Below are positions 1-8,702 of a DNA stretch of 64,000 bases, in pieces. Position numbers and translations under genes: made by a program. The DNA comes from RPQJ01 sp963746325 (GTDB lineage: Bacteria > Pseudomonadota > Gammaproteobacteria > Steroidobacterales > Steroidobacteraceae): positions 22,593 to 86,592 of the forward strand of contig CAVVBC010000010.1 in the NCBI GenBank assembly GCA_963746325.1, given 5' to 3'. How positions within the stretch are numbered: the stretch's first letter is position 1; each line of letters begins with the position of its first letter. The notes beneath the pieces are model-generated. The model had not been told where the DNA came from and made no database searches. It worked only from the letters and a program-made list of their open reading frames with translations.

Positions 1-1072
1 CAGACGTCAGCCACCGCGGCGGATGACGGCGCGGCCGATCCGTCTTCGCTCGATCCGGCGGCTGCGCTGCGTCCCATTTCGTTGCCGCCCGGTTATACCT
101 GCGACGAGGGCATCCTGGTTCTCGACGGCGAACCGTTCCCGCTGCACTTCGGTGGCACGCTGCCGCGCGTCGAGATCGCCTATCGGCTGGCGGGCGCGGC
201 TGACGCCCCGGTCGTCGTCGTGCTCGGCGGCATCTCGGCCGGTCGCAACGTATTCAAGGTCCGGGAGGGCGTGGCGGGGTGGTGGGACGAGATCGCAGGG
301 CCCGGCAAGGCGCTCGATACCGACCGGTTCCGCATTTTGGGCATCGATTTCCTCGGCGGCAGTCATCGCACCACCGGGCCGGGCCATGGCGAGGTGTTTC
401 CCAGCGTCAGTGCGCACGACCAGGCGGCCTGCCTGCTGGCCGTGATGGATCATCTTGGCATCGAGTGCCTGCACGGCTGCATCGGCGCGTCCTACGGCGG
501 CATGGTGACGCTGGTGCTCGGCGCCAGGCACGCGGCGCGACTGCGCTATGGCATCGTCGTCAGCGCCGCGCACCGCACTCATCCCATGTCCACGGCGTGG
601 CGCAGCGTGCAGCGCAATTTCGTGCGCTACGCCATCGGCCACGGCGAAGGCGAGCAGGGCCTCGCGCTTGGCCCGCGCCCTGGCCATGACCACCTACCGC
701 TCGGTGCGCGAGTTCGAGGACCGCTTTCCCGGCGAGGCGCAGCGCAACGAGGCTGGACAGTTCGTGTTCCCGGTCGAGGCGTACATCGTCGCGCGTGGCG
801 AGGCCTATGCAAAGACCTATCGGCCGGAGGCGTTCGTCTGCCTGTCGGAATCGATCGACCTGCACCGCATCGAACCCGAGACCATCACGGTCCCGATGAC
901 GTTCGTCGCCGTGCTCGAAGACCAACTGGTGCCCGCAGCGGACATGCGCGCCCTGCGTGACCGCTTCGGCGGCAACTGCCAGCTGGTCGAGATCAATTCA
1001 ATGTACGGCCACGACGCCTTCTTCAAGGAGTCGGGCGTGCTGGCCGACGTTTTCTATCGCACACTCGCCTGA
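1..1072 (+). CDS. metX: MetX-like homoserine/serine O-acyltransferase, 5' end uncertain, one frameshift
   Basis: Alpha/beta-hydrolase-fold acyltransferase that activates homoserine (or, in some relatives, serine) with an acyl-CoA for sulfur amino acid synthesis. The catalytic triad is visible: Ser in GASYGG (about residue 137 counted from the TTG at 82), Asp in LEDQLVP and His in YGHDAF near the C-terminus. The reading frame is open to the left edge, so the start may be outside the window; TTG 82 is the first in-frame alternative. The frame breaks near 678-682, where CTTGGCC probably stands for CTGGCC (extra T), and continues to TGA 1070-1072. Acyl donor (acetyl or succinyl) cannot be told from sequence alone. 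metB follows after 23 bp, which supports a methionine or cysteine role. Confidence 0.85.
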
Positions 1073-1095
1073 ACGGGGGCCCGCAGCGGATTCTC

Positions 1096-2262
1096 ATGAG
1101 CAAGCAGCAAGACAGCATCCAGACCCGCACCGTGCGGGCGGCCCTCGAGACCGACACGCAGCACGGCGCCGTCGTGCCGCCGATCCACCTGACTTCGACT
1201 TTCGCGTTCGCGGGCTATGGTGAGAAGCGCGAATACGATTACTCCCGCTCCGGCAACCCGACTCGCGACGCCCTCGGGCGCGCGCTAGCCGATCTGGAAG
1301 GGGGCGCGGGCGCGGTGGTCACGGCATCGGGCATGGGCGCCGTCTCGCTGGTGACGCAGTTGTTCAAGCCCGACCAGGTGGCCGTCGTCCCGCACGATTG
1401 CTATGGCGGCACGTATCGCCTGTTCAATGCGCTGAACCTGCGCGGGGCGCTCAAGGTCCAGTTCGTCGACTTCCAGGACGCCAGGGCGCTGCAGGCGGCC
1501 CTCGACGCGCGCCCGGCGCTGGTGTGGATCGAAACCCCCAGCAATCCCCTGCTGCGGATCGTCGACGTGGCGGCCGTCGCAGCCGGGGCGAAGGCGGTGG
1601 GTGCACTGGTCGTCGCCGACAACACATTCCTGTCGCCGGTCTGGCAGCGGCCGCTGGAACTGGGCGCCGATCTCGTCATTCACTCGACCACCAAGTACCT
1701 GAACGGCCACAGCGACGTCGTCGGCGGTGCGGTCATCGCCGCCACGCCGGAGCTGCATGAGCAGGTGCGCTGGTGGGGCAACTGCATCGGCGTGACCGGC
1801 GCGCCGTTCGACAGCTTCCTGACGCTGCGCGGTTTGCGCACGCTGCATGCCCGCATGCGGGCGCATGGCGAGAACGCTCAACGCGTTGCCGAACTGCTGG
1901 TGCGTCATCCTGCGGTCGCGCGGGTGTACTACCCGGGCCTGGCGGATCACCCGGGTCACGCAATCGCGAACCGCCAGCAGCACGGGTTCGGGGCGATGGT
2001 CAGCTTCGAGTTGGCCGGGGGCGTCGCGAACGTGAAGGCGTTCATCGAGCACGTCGAGTTGTTCTCGCTGGCCGAGTCGCTGGGCGGCGTCGAAAGCCTG
2101 GTGGCCCATCCGGCGAGCATGACGCACGCGGCGATGGACGAAGCTGCGCGGGAACGCGCTGGGATTTCCGCGACGTTGATGCGGTTGTCGATCGGTATCG
2201 AGCAGGGTGATGACTTGCTGCGCGACCTGGCGGCGGGGCTCGACGCGGCGGGGCGTGCCTGA
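1096..2262 (+). CDS. metB: Cystathionine gamma-synthase family PLP enzyme
   Basis: 388-residue Cys/Met-metabolism PLP enzyme that would condense an O-acylhomoserine with cysteine to cystathionine. The Schiff-base lysine lies in HSTTKYLNGHSDVVGG (about residue 200), and the N-terminal SRSGNPTRDAL motif is typical of the family. The frame is intact. It sits directly downstream of metX on the same strand and probably forms an operon with it. Relatives (metC lyase, metZ sulfhydrylase) share the fold, so substrate choice is inferred from the neighbour. No strong Shine-Dalgarno is visible before ATG 1096. Confidence 0.85.
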   Translation: MSKQQDSIQTRTVRAALETDTQHGAVVPPIHLTSTFAFAGYGEKREYDYSRSGNPTRDALGRALADLEGGAGAVVTASGMGAVSLVTQLFKPDQVAVVPHDCYGGTYRLFNALNLRGALKVQFVDFQDARALQAALDARPALVWIETPSNPLLRIVDVAAVAAGAKAVGALVVADNTFLSPVWQRPLELGADLVIHSTTKYLNGHSDVVGGAVIAATPELHEQVRWWGNCIGVTGAPFDSFLTLRGLRTLHARMRAHGENAQRVAELLVRHPAVARVYYPGLADHPGHAIANRQQHGFGAMVSFELAGGVANVKAFIEHVELFSLAESLGGVESLVAHPASMTHAAMDEAARERAGISATLMRLSIGIEQGDDLLRDLAAGLDAAGRA

Positions 2263-2304
2263 ACCGCGCTTACGCGGGACGCCGGCACAACAAGGCGATC
2301 GCAC

Positions 2305-2337
2305 AAAAAAAGAAGGCCGGCATTGCTGCCGGCCTTC
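2305..2337 (-). terminator. Rho-independent terminator of the ilvC-leuACDB operon
   Basis: Perfect 10-bp stem GAAGGCCGGC (2312-2321) with GCCGGCCTTC (2328-2337) and a 6-nt loop. Read on the minus strand it is followed by seven T (A-run 2305-2311). It lies about 170 bp past the leuB stop and is oriented to end the minus-strand operon; metB, convergent from the left, may use the same stem without a U-tract. Confidence 0.85.
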
Positions 2338-2505
2338 GGGTGGACCCGAGCTGCCTCATTCCATGAGACAAAGACTAACCCGACTCAAGTCCGCACCACT
2401 CGGAGATTCGATCTGAAAACTGGGAGCAGGGGCCTGCAGCCGCCTGCGGACGCGCAGTATAGCGCCGAAAATCCGGTCGGAGTCCACCCCGGCGTGGGCG
2501 ATTTT

Positions 2506-3645
2506 TCAGCCGGCCGCGGGTTCTAAACCTGAGCTTGACAGTTTCTGTGGATAAGTCTCTAAGTAATTGAATTTTAATGGTTTGACATTAGACCGATCGA
2601 CGACGGCTGCCCCCGCCTCCCGGCTGCCTACGGGGGTCTTGCCGGGCAGGGCGATGTCGGTGGTGCGCACGCCCGACGTGAGGGCGGATTCCACGGCCGC
2701 CTCGACCGCCAGCGCCTCGTCCTCCAGTCCGAGCGAATGCCGCAGCAGCAGCGCCGCGCTCAGGATGGTGCCGTACGGATTCGCGATACCGCGACCTGCG
2801 ATGTCCGGCGCCGAGCCGTGGATGGGTTCGTACAGGCCGTTGCTGCCTTCGCCGAGCGACGCCGACGGCAACAGCCCCAGCGAGCCGACGATCATCGAGG
2901 CTTCGTCGGTCAGGATGTCGCCGAACATGTTCTCGGTGAGCAGGACGTCGAACGAGGCGGGCCGGCGGATCAGGTGCATCGCGGCCGCATCGACCAGCAT
3001 GTGTTCGAACTCGACTTGCGGGAATTCCTCGCGCAGCACGCGCTCGGCAACGGATCGCCACAGCCGCGACGTCTCGAGCACGTTGGCCTTGTCGACCGAG
3101 ACGATGCGGCGCCGCCGGCCCAGCGCCAGCCGGCCTGCCATGCGCGTGACGCGCTCCACTTCGGCGGTCGTGTAGGTGCAGACGTCTTCGGCTTCGTGCG
3201 CCGTGCGGCTCTTCCTGCCGAAGTAGATGCCGCCCGTGAGTTCGCGCACGACCATGATGTCGGTGCCCTTGATGATCTCGGGCTTGAGCGGCGAGGCATC
3301 CAGCATCGAGTCCATGGTGCGGACGGGACGCAGGTTGGCGAACACGCCGAGCGTGCGGCGCAATTCCAGCAGGCCTTGCTCAGGCCGCACGCGCGCGGCC
3401 GGGTCGGACCACTGCGGGCCGCCCACCGCGCCGAGCAGCGTCGCGGCACTCTCACGGCACGCGTCGATCGTGCGCGGCGGCAGTGCGGAACCGGAGGCAT
3501 CGATGGCAGCGCCGCCGATCAGGGCTTCGGCGAACTCGAACTCGTGGCCGTGACGGGCTGCGACGGCCTGCAGCACCCGGACGGCCTCGGCCGTGACCTC
3601 GGGGCCGATGCCGTCGCCACCGAGTACTGCAATGCGGGCCTTCAT
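2506..3645 (-). CDS. leuB: 3-isopropylmalate dehydrogenase
   Basis: Oxidative decarboxylation of 3-isopropylmalate, third step of leucine synthesis; cytosolic NAD-dependent dimer. Start ATG 3643-3645 (MKARIAVLGGDGIGPEVTAEA) overlaps the leuD stop as ATGA. The metal-binding signature NMFGDILTDEASMIVGSLG lies near residues 235-255, with the cofactor loop HGSAPDIAGRGIANPYG after it. The frame is intact, but the protein (379 residues) has about 25 extra C-terminal residues in AT-rich sequence; a TAA sits just after VVDR in another frame near 2588-2592, so a one-base error could have created the tail. Confidence 0.9.
   Translation of the reverse strand: MKARIAVLGGDGIGPEVTAEAVRVLQAVAARHGHEFEFAEALIGGAAIDASGSALPPRTIDACRESAATLLGAVGGPQWSDPAARVRPEQGLLELRRTLGVFANLRPVRTMDSMLDASPLKPEIIKGTDIMVVRELTGGIYFGRKSRTAHEAEDVCTYTTAEVERVTRMAGRLALGRRRRIVSVDKANVLETSRLWRSVAERVLREEFPQVEFEHMLVDAAAMHLIRRPASFDVLLTENMFGDILTDEASMIVGSLGLLPSASLGEGSNGLYEPIHGSAPDIAGRGIANPYGTILSAALLLRHSLGLEDEALAVEAAVESALTSGVRTTDIALPGKTPVGSREAGAAVVDRSNVKPLKFNYLETYPQKLSSSGLEPAAG
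2535..2563 (+). promoter_or_regulatory. Promoter-like and DnaA-box-like AT-rich patch inside the leuB tail
   Basis: Plus strand reads TTGACA (2535-2540), 17 bases, then TCTAAG (2558-2563). The spacer contains TGTGGATAA (2546-2554), the complement of the consensus DnaA box TTATCCACA. It lies in the unusually AT-rich last codons of leuB. A plus-strand transcript from here would be antisense to leuB. It may be chance. Confidence 0.2.
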
Positions 3646-4227
3646 GCGCGCTTTTCCCGCGCGCGCTCGTAGCGCTCGATTGCTTCCACCTGGCTCAGCA
3701 GGTAGCCGAGTTCGTCGATGCCGTTCATGCAGGCAATAGCGCGAGAACGACTCGATGGGGAAGCTCACGGCGCGGCCGTCGGGCAGCCGCAGGACGGAGG
3801 CGGGCAGGTCGATCTCGACCTCGGCGCCCGGGTTGGCGAGCAGCCATTCATGCGTGGCGGCGTCGACGACGACCGGCAGCAGGCCGTTCTTCAGGCTGTT
3901 GTTGCGGAAGATGTCGGCGATCTCGGTGCTGATGACCACCCGGATACCGAAGTCGAGCAGGGCCCAGGGCGCGTGTTCGCGCGACGAGCCGCAGCCGATG
4001 TTGCGGCCGGCGACCAGCACCTGGCAGCCCTGCGCGGCAGGCGTGTTCAGCACGAAGTCAGGCTTCGGCTGGCCGTCCTTGTCGTACCGCCAGTCTGCAA
4101 ACAGCGAGACGCCGAGCCCATCGCGCACCGTGGTGGTGAGGAAGCGGGCCGGGATGATCTGGTCGGTGTCGATGTTGGTGGACGGCATGACGACCGTCCG
4201 CGAGCGGATGACTGTGATCGGGTCCAT
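3642..4227 (-). CDS. leuD: 3-isopropylmalate dehydratase small subunit, frameshift near C-terminus
   Basis: Small subunit of isopropylmalate isomerase, partner of LeuC. N-terminal half is clear (STNIDTDQIIPARFL, GRNIGCGSSREHAPWAL). After SFSRYCL the frame breaks at about 3728-3735; the next frame gives the expected ending NGIDELGYLLSQVEAIERYE and stops at 3642, overlapping the leuB start by 4 bp. Unshifted, the frame would run straight through into leuB and give a false fusion. Expected size about 194 residues (E. coli 201). Confidence 0.9.
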
Positions 4228-4265
4228 GTGGGGCTCTGGTTCGTTGTCTGGTGCGGGGCCCCGGC

Positions 4266-5670
4266 TCAGCCGAGGAACTCGCGCGGGTCGGTGACGCGAC
4301 CGCGCACCGCGGCAGCAGCGGCGGAGGCCGGGCTGGCGAGCAGCGTGCGTGCGCCGACGCCTTGCCGGCCTTCGAAGTTGCGGTTGCTGGTGCTGACGCA
4401 GTACTGCCCGGCGTCGACGAGATCGCCATTCATGCCGAGGCACATCGAGCAGCCCGACTCGCGCCATTCGGCGCCGGCGTCGATGAAGACCTGCGCGAGG
4501 CCCAGCTGCTCGGCTTCCAGCTTGATCTGCTGCGAACCCGGCACGACCAGCGCGCGCACGCCTGCGGCCACCTTGCGACCGCGCATGACGTGGGCGGCCG
4601 CTTCCAGGTCCGAAAGGCGCGCGTTGGTGCAGCTGCCGATGAAGACGACCTGCACCGGCTTGTCGGCCATGCGCTCACCGGCGGTGAGGCCCATGTAGGC
4701 GAGCGACTTGGCAAAGACGGCATCGCCCGGACGTTCCGGCACGTTGCCGCTGATCGTGGTGACCATGCCGGGGTTGGTGCCGAACGTGATCATCGGCTCG
4801 AGCGTGGTGGCGTCGAGCGTCACCGACTGGTCGAACGTAGCGCCCGGATCGCTGCGCAGCGTCTGCCAGTCGGCCACGGCCTGGTCCCAGTCCGCGCCCT
4901 GCGGCGCGAAGGGCCGGCCCTTCAGGTAGTCGAAGGTCGTCGCGTCCGGCGCGATCATGCCGGCACGGGCACCGGCCTCGATCGACATGTTGCAGACCGT
5001 CATGCGCTCGTCCATCGACATCGCCTCGATGGTGGAGCCGCGGAACTCGATGACGTGGCCGGTGCCGCCGTTCACGCCGATCTTGCCGATCACGGCCAGC
5101 ACGACGTCCTTGGCCGACACGCCCGCGCGGCAGCGTGCCGTTGACGACGACTTCGAGCGTCTTCGGCTTGCGCTGCAGCAGGCACTGCGTGGCGAGCACG
5201 TAGCCGACTTCCGTGGTGCCGATGCCGAAGGCGAGGGCGCCGAATGCCCCGTGCGTGCTGGTGTGGCTGTCGCCGCACACGATCGTCTTGCCGGGCTGCG
5301 TGGCGCCCTGTTCCGGACCGATGATGTGGACGATGCCACGGCGCGAATCCTGCAAGCCGATCAGGTTCACGCCGAATTCGGCGCAGTTCACCTCGAGCTG
5401 GCGCACCTGCTTGGCGGCGGACTCGAGCTTGATGGGCAGGCCGCCGAAGATCTGTGCCGTGTCGGTGGGGGTGGAGTGGTCCATCGTCGCGAGCGTGCGA
5501 TCGAGCCGGCGAACCGGCAGCTTGCGTGCGCGCAGCACGTCGAACGCCTGCGGCGAGGTGACTTCGTGAGTCAGGTGCAGGTCGATGTACAGCACGGCCG
5601 GTGTGTCGGCCGTCTCGGGCACGACCACGTGCCGCTCCCAGACTTTTTCGAACAGGCTCTGCGCAGGCAT
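4266..5670 (-). CDS. leuC: 3-isopropylmalate dehydratase large subunit, one frameshift
   Basis: [4Fe-4S] subunit of isopropylmalate isomerase. Cluster cysteines are seen in VVFIGSCTNARL (about residue 347) and ESGCSMCLGMN (about 407 and 410), matching family spacing. N-terminal DLHLTHEVTSPQAF and CGDSHTSTHGAFGA are intact. One indel near 5125-5140 (CGCGGGCGTG probably for CGCGGCGTG) separates the N-terminal 180 residues from the rest. Length about 468 residues, as expected. It precedes leuD by 38 bp. Confidence 0.92.
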
Positions 5671-5690
5671 TCGGACTCCGGTCGTAGGCT

Positions 5691-7263
5691 TCAGACCGCC
5701 GCGGCGGGCGGCGTGTCGTTTTCGTGGCTGTCGGCGCCGCGGCGGCGCGAGGACTCGATGGCGTTGATCACTTCGATGAAGGCCCGCACGCCGGACTCGA
5801 CGATGTCGGTCGTGACGCTGGTGCCGCGGTAGCTGCGATTGTTGAACTCGCACGTCACGACGGCCTCGCCCTGGGCGTCCTCGCCGCTCGACACGCTGCG
5901 GACCTCGAACTTGCGCAGCTTGACGAACGTCCCGGTCGCCTGCTCGATCGACTTGAGCGCGGCGTCCACCGGGCCGTCGCCCGTCGATTCCTGGGTGACG
6001 ATGCGGCCGTCGGTGTGGCGCAGCACGACGCGGCCCGACGCGAACCGGCTCGAGTCGCTGACGACGTGCAGGTTCTCGAGGTGCCACGGGCCCGACTCGA
6101 TCTCGTGCTTCAGCACCAGCGCCTCGATGTCGCCGTCGAAGAGTTCCTTTTTCTTGTCGGCCAGCGCCTTGAAGTCGTCGAACACGCGCGACAATTCGGC
6201 GTCCGAGAGCTCGAAGCCCAGTTCCTTGATGCGCTCGCGCAGCGCCGCGCGGCCGCTGTGCTTGCCCAGCACGAGGTTGGTGCGCGACATGCCGACGTCG
6301 TGCGGCCGCATGATCTCGTAGGTGGAATGGTGCTTGAGCATGCCGTGCTGGTGGATGCCCGACTCGTGCGCAAACGCGTTCTCGCCCACGACCGCCTTGT
6401 TGCGCGGGATGGGCATGCCCGTGATGCTCGAGAGCAGGCGGCTGGTCGGGAACAGGCGCTTGGTGTCGATGCCGGTGTGCAGGCCGTAGAGACCCTTGCG
6501 CACGTCGAGCGCCATGGTGATTTCCTCGAGCGAGGCGTTGCCCGCTCGCTCGCCGATGCCGTTGATCGTGCACTCGACCTGGCGCGCGCCGCCGCGGATC
6601 GCGGCGAGGCTGTTGGCCACGGCCATGCCGAGGTCGTTGTGGCAGTGCGCGCTGAAGGTGACGTTGTCCGCGCCGCGCACGTTCTGCTCAGGTACGAGAA
6701 GATCTCGAAGTATTCCTCGGGCGTCGTGTAGCCCACGGTGTCGGGCACGTTGATCGTCGTGGCGCCGGCGGCGATCGCGGCTTCGACCACTTCGCCGAGG
6801 AAGTCGAGTTCGGTGCGCGAGGCGTCCTCGGGCGAGAATTCGACGTCCTCGCACAGGCTGCGCGCGTACTTCACGCCCTCGACGGCCGTGTGCACGATCT
6901 GCTCCTTGGCCATGCCGAGCTTGTGCTCGCGATGGATGGCGCTGGTCGCCAGGAACACGTGGATGCGCGGCCTGCGCGGCGACCTTGACGGCGCTCCAGG
7001 CCTTGTCGATGTCCTCGCGGTTGCAGCGTGCGAGGCCCGCGATGATCGGGCCCCGCACTTCGCGGGCGATTTCATGGACGGCTTCCCAGTCGCCGGGGGA
7101 GGCCACGGGGAAACCCGCTTCGATGACGTCCACGCCCAGTTCGGCCAGGGCCCGGGCCAGCCGCAGCTTCTCGGGCTGCGTCATGCTGCAGCCGGGTGAT
7201 TGCTCACCGTCGCGCAGCGTGGTGTCGAAGATCAACACGCGGTTCGGGTCTCTGGCTTGACAT
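5691..7263 (-). CDS. leuA: 2-isopropylmalate synthase, frameshifted
   Basis: First committed enzyme of leucine synthesis (2-ketoisovalerate plus acetyl-CoA). The catalytic TIM barrel starts with LIFDTTLRDGEQSPG and includes FSAHCHNDLGMAVANS (metal-binding HxH) and IGERAGNASLEE; the C-terminal regulatory domain (leucine feedback) follows, with GTSVTTDIVESGVRAF. Indels lie near 6970 and 6690, both consistent with one missing base. The start is uncertain: ATG 7261-7263 gives MSSQRPEPR, which joins the barrel only after one more indel near 7240; GTG 7236-7238 is the in-frame alternative. It ends 20 bp before leuC. Confidence 0.9.
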
Positions 7264-7313
7264 GGTTGTCACCGTTGCGGGGTCGTCGAATGCGGCGGAG
7301 GGTTGCGTCGGCC

Positions 7314-8300
7314 TCAGCCCTGGTTCAGCCAGGGCATGCGGCCACGCAGGCCGGCGCCCACCTTCTCGATGGGATGCGCCAGGTCCTTCTTCATCAGGGC
7401 GTCGTACTTCTTGCGGCCGGTCTTGTTCTCGCGGATCCAGACGCGCGCGAAGCTGCCGTCCTGGATCTCGCCCAGGATCTTCTTCATCTCCTTCTTGGTC
7501 GCCTTGTTGACGACGCGCGGGCCGCGCGTGAGGTCGCCCCACTTGGCGGTGTGCGAGATGTACTTGTGCATCTTGGCGAGGCCGCCTTCGTGCAGCAGGT
7601 CGACGATCAGCTTCAATTCGTGCATGCACTCGTAGTACGCGACCTCGGGCTGGTAGCCGGCTTCGACCAGCGTCTCGTAGCCCTTGAGCACGAGTTCGGT
7701 GGCACCGCCGCACAGCACGGCCTGTTCGCCGAACAGGTCGGTCTCGGTCTCTTCCTTGAACGTCGTCTGGATGACGCCGGCGCGCGTGCCGCCGATGCCG
7801 TCAGCGTAGGCGAGGGCCTTCGCGTGGGCTTTGCCCGAGGCGTCCTGTGCCACTGCGATCAGGCACGGCACGCCGCGGCCTTCCTGGAACTGCCGGCGCA
7901 CGAGGCCGCCCGGTCCCTTCGGTGCGATCAGCACGACGTCGAGGTCCTTGCGCGGCTTGATCTGCTTGAAGTGGATGTTGAAGCCGTGCGCGAACAGCAG
8001 CGTCGCGCCCTTGGCGAGGTTCGGCAGGATTTCCTTGTAGTTCTCGGCCTGGGTCGTGTCCGGCGTCAGCAGCGCGACGAGCGTGGCGCCCTTGACGGCT
8101 GCCGCAGGCACGGCGACCGCGAGGCCGTCTTTCTTGGCCTGCTTCCAGCTGTCGCCCTTGCGCACGCCGATGACGACGTCGAAGCCCGAGTCCTTGAGGT
8201 TCAACGCATGCGCGCGACCCTGGCTGCCGTAGCCCACGACGGCGATCCTGGCGCCCTTCAGTGCTTTCTTGTCGACGTCTTTCTTCGAATACGCACGCAT
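7314..8300 (-). CDS. ilvC: Ketol-acid reductoisomerase
   Basis: Second step of valine/isoleucine synthesis: NADPH-dependent isomeroreduction of acetolactate. 328 residues, class I (short) form. The Rossmann motif VVGYGSQGRAHALNL lies near residue 21, the catalytic region ETDLFGEQAVLCGG near residue 190 and YECMHELKLIVDL after it. Frame intact. It is the first structural gene of the operon, behind an attenuator; its product also feeds the ketoisovalerate used by leuA. Confidence 0.95.
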   Translation of the reverse strand: MRAYSKKDVDKKALKGARIAVVGYGSQGRAHALNLKDSGFDVVIGVRKGDSWKQAKKDGLAVAVPAAAVKGATLVALLTPDTTQAENYKEILPNLAKGATLLFAHGFNIHFKQIKPRKDLDVVLIAPKGPGGLVRRQFQEGRGVPCLIAVAQDASGKAHAKALAYADGIGGTRAGVIQTTFKEETETDLFGEQAVLCGGATELVLKGYETLVEAGYQPEVAYYECMHELKLIVDLLHEGGLAKMHKYISHTAKWGDLTRGPRVVNKATKKEMKKILGEIQDGSFARVWIRENKTGRKKYDALMKKDLAHPIEKVGAGLRGRMPWLNQG

Positions 8301-8344
8301 CTTTGCAATCTCCTCGGGTCCTGAACGTTTTGCCGGTACTGAAA

Positions 8345-8385
8345 CGTAAAAAACCCCGCGCCGGCCGGCTCGCCGTGCGGGGTTT
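8345..8385 (-). terminator. Attenuator terminator upstream of ilvC
   Basis: Minus strand folds as AAACCCCGC (8377-8385) with GCGGGGTTT (8351-8359), followed by T's on the minus strand (A-run 8348-8353, partly within the stem). It lies between the leader peptide stop and the ilvC start, so it can cut the transcript before the structural genes. Confidence 0.85.
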
Positions 8386-8430
8386 CGGTGTCCAATCGCG
8401 CGTGTGCGCTCTCAGCCCGTAGCCCCGCAC
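8375..8430 (-). promoter_or_regulatory. Antiterminator pairing of the ilvC-leu attenuator
   Basis: The last codons of the leader peptide contain GTGCGGGG on the minus strand (plus CCCCGCAC at 8423-8430). This is exactly complementary to the 5' arm of the terminator (plus GTGCGGGG at 8375-8382). A ribosome stalled on leucine codons would leave it free to pair and block the terminator; a ribosome reaching the stop codon would cover it. Confidence 0.75.
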
Positions 8431-8522
8431 CTCCGCAGGGGAAGCAGGGTAAGGGACGCAAGCAGCAGGCCGGCCAGCAGAGTGACCGGTGTCGAAGGGA
8501 ACGAGTCGAGCGACGACCGCAT
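8412..8522 (-). CDS. Leucine-rich leader peptide of the ilvC-leu operon
   Basis: 36-codon reading frame starting ATG 8520-8522 and stopping TGA 8412-8414. Its second half reads VTLLAGLLLASLTLLPLRR, with nine leucines in 15 residues. It starts about 35 nt after the predicted transcription start and ends just before the attenuator hairpin, the classic layout for attenuation by charged tRNA(Leu). The Shine-Dalgarno is weak. The frame is open further upstream, so the exact start is less certain than the Leu-rich end. Confidence 0.75.
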   Translation of the reverse strand: MRSSLDSFPSTPVTLLAGLLLASLTLLPLRRCGATG

Positions 8523-8564
8523 CCAGCGCCTGCGTTTAATGGAGAGCGAAAAAGTAGGGTGCGG

Positions 8565-8594
8565 ATAGCAGCACAGCGCGCCGTCCATTGTCAA
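8565..8594 (-). promoter_or_regulatory. Promoter of the ilvC-leuACDB operon
   Basis: Minus strand: perfect -35 TTGACA (8589-8594), 18-bp spacer, -10 TGCTAT (8565-8570) preceded by TGC (extended -10). Predicted transcription start near 8557, about 35 nt before the leader peptide ATG. The divergent pepA start is at 8703. Confidence 0.6.
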
Positions 8595-8702
8595 CCGCAG
8601 TGCAAAAAGAGTGAGTCCATAAGAGTGCGGCGGGATGAGCCGCCGTATCCCGCAGGCGGCGCTGTAAACTAGTCGCAGCCCCCGCACCGGAGCCATTCAC
8701 CC

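Noticed and set aside
2546..2554. Replication origin at the DnaA box
   Set aside because: Only one box was noticed, and there is no dnaA, dnaN, gyrB or rpmH nearby; a single 9-mer is expected by chance.
2506..4467. LeuD-LeuB fusion protein
   Set aside because: Caused by an indel near 3730. The correct frame restores the normal LeuD C-terminus and an ATGA overlap with leuB.
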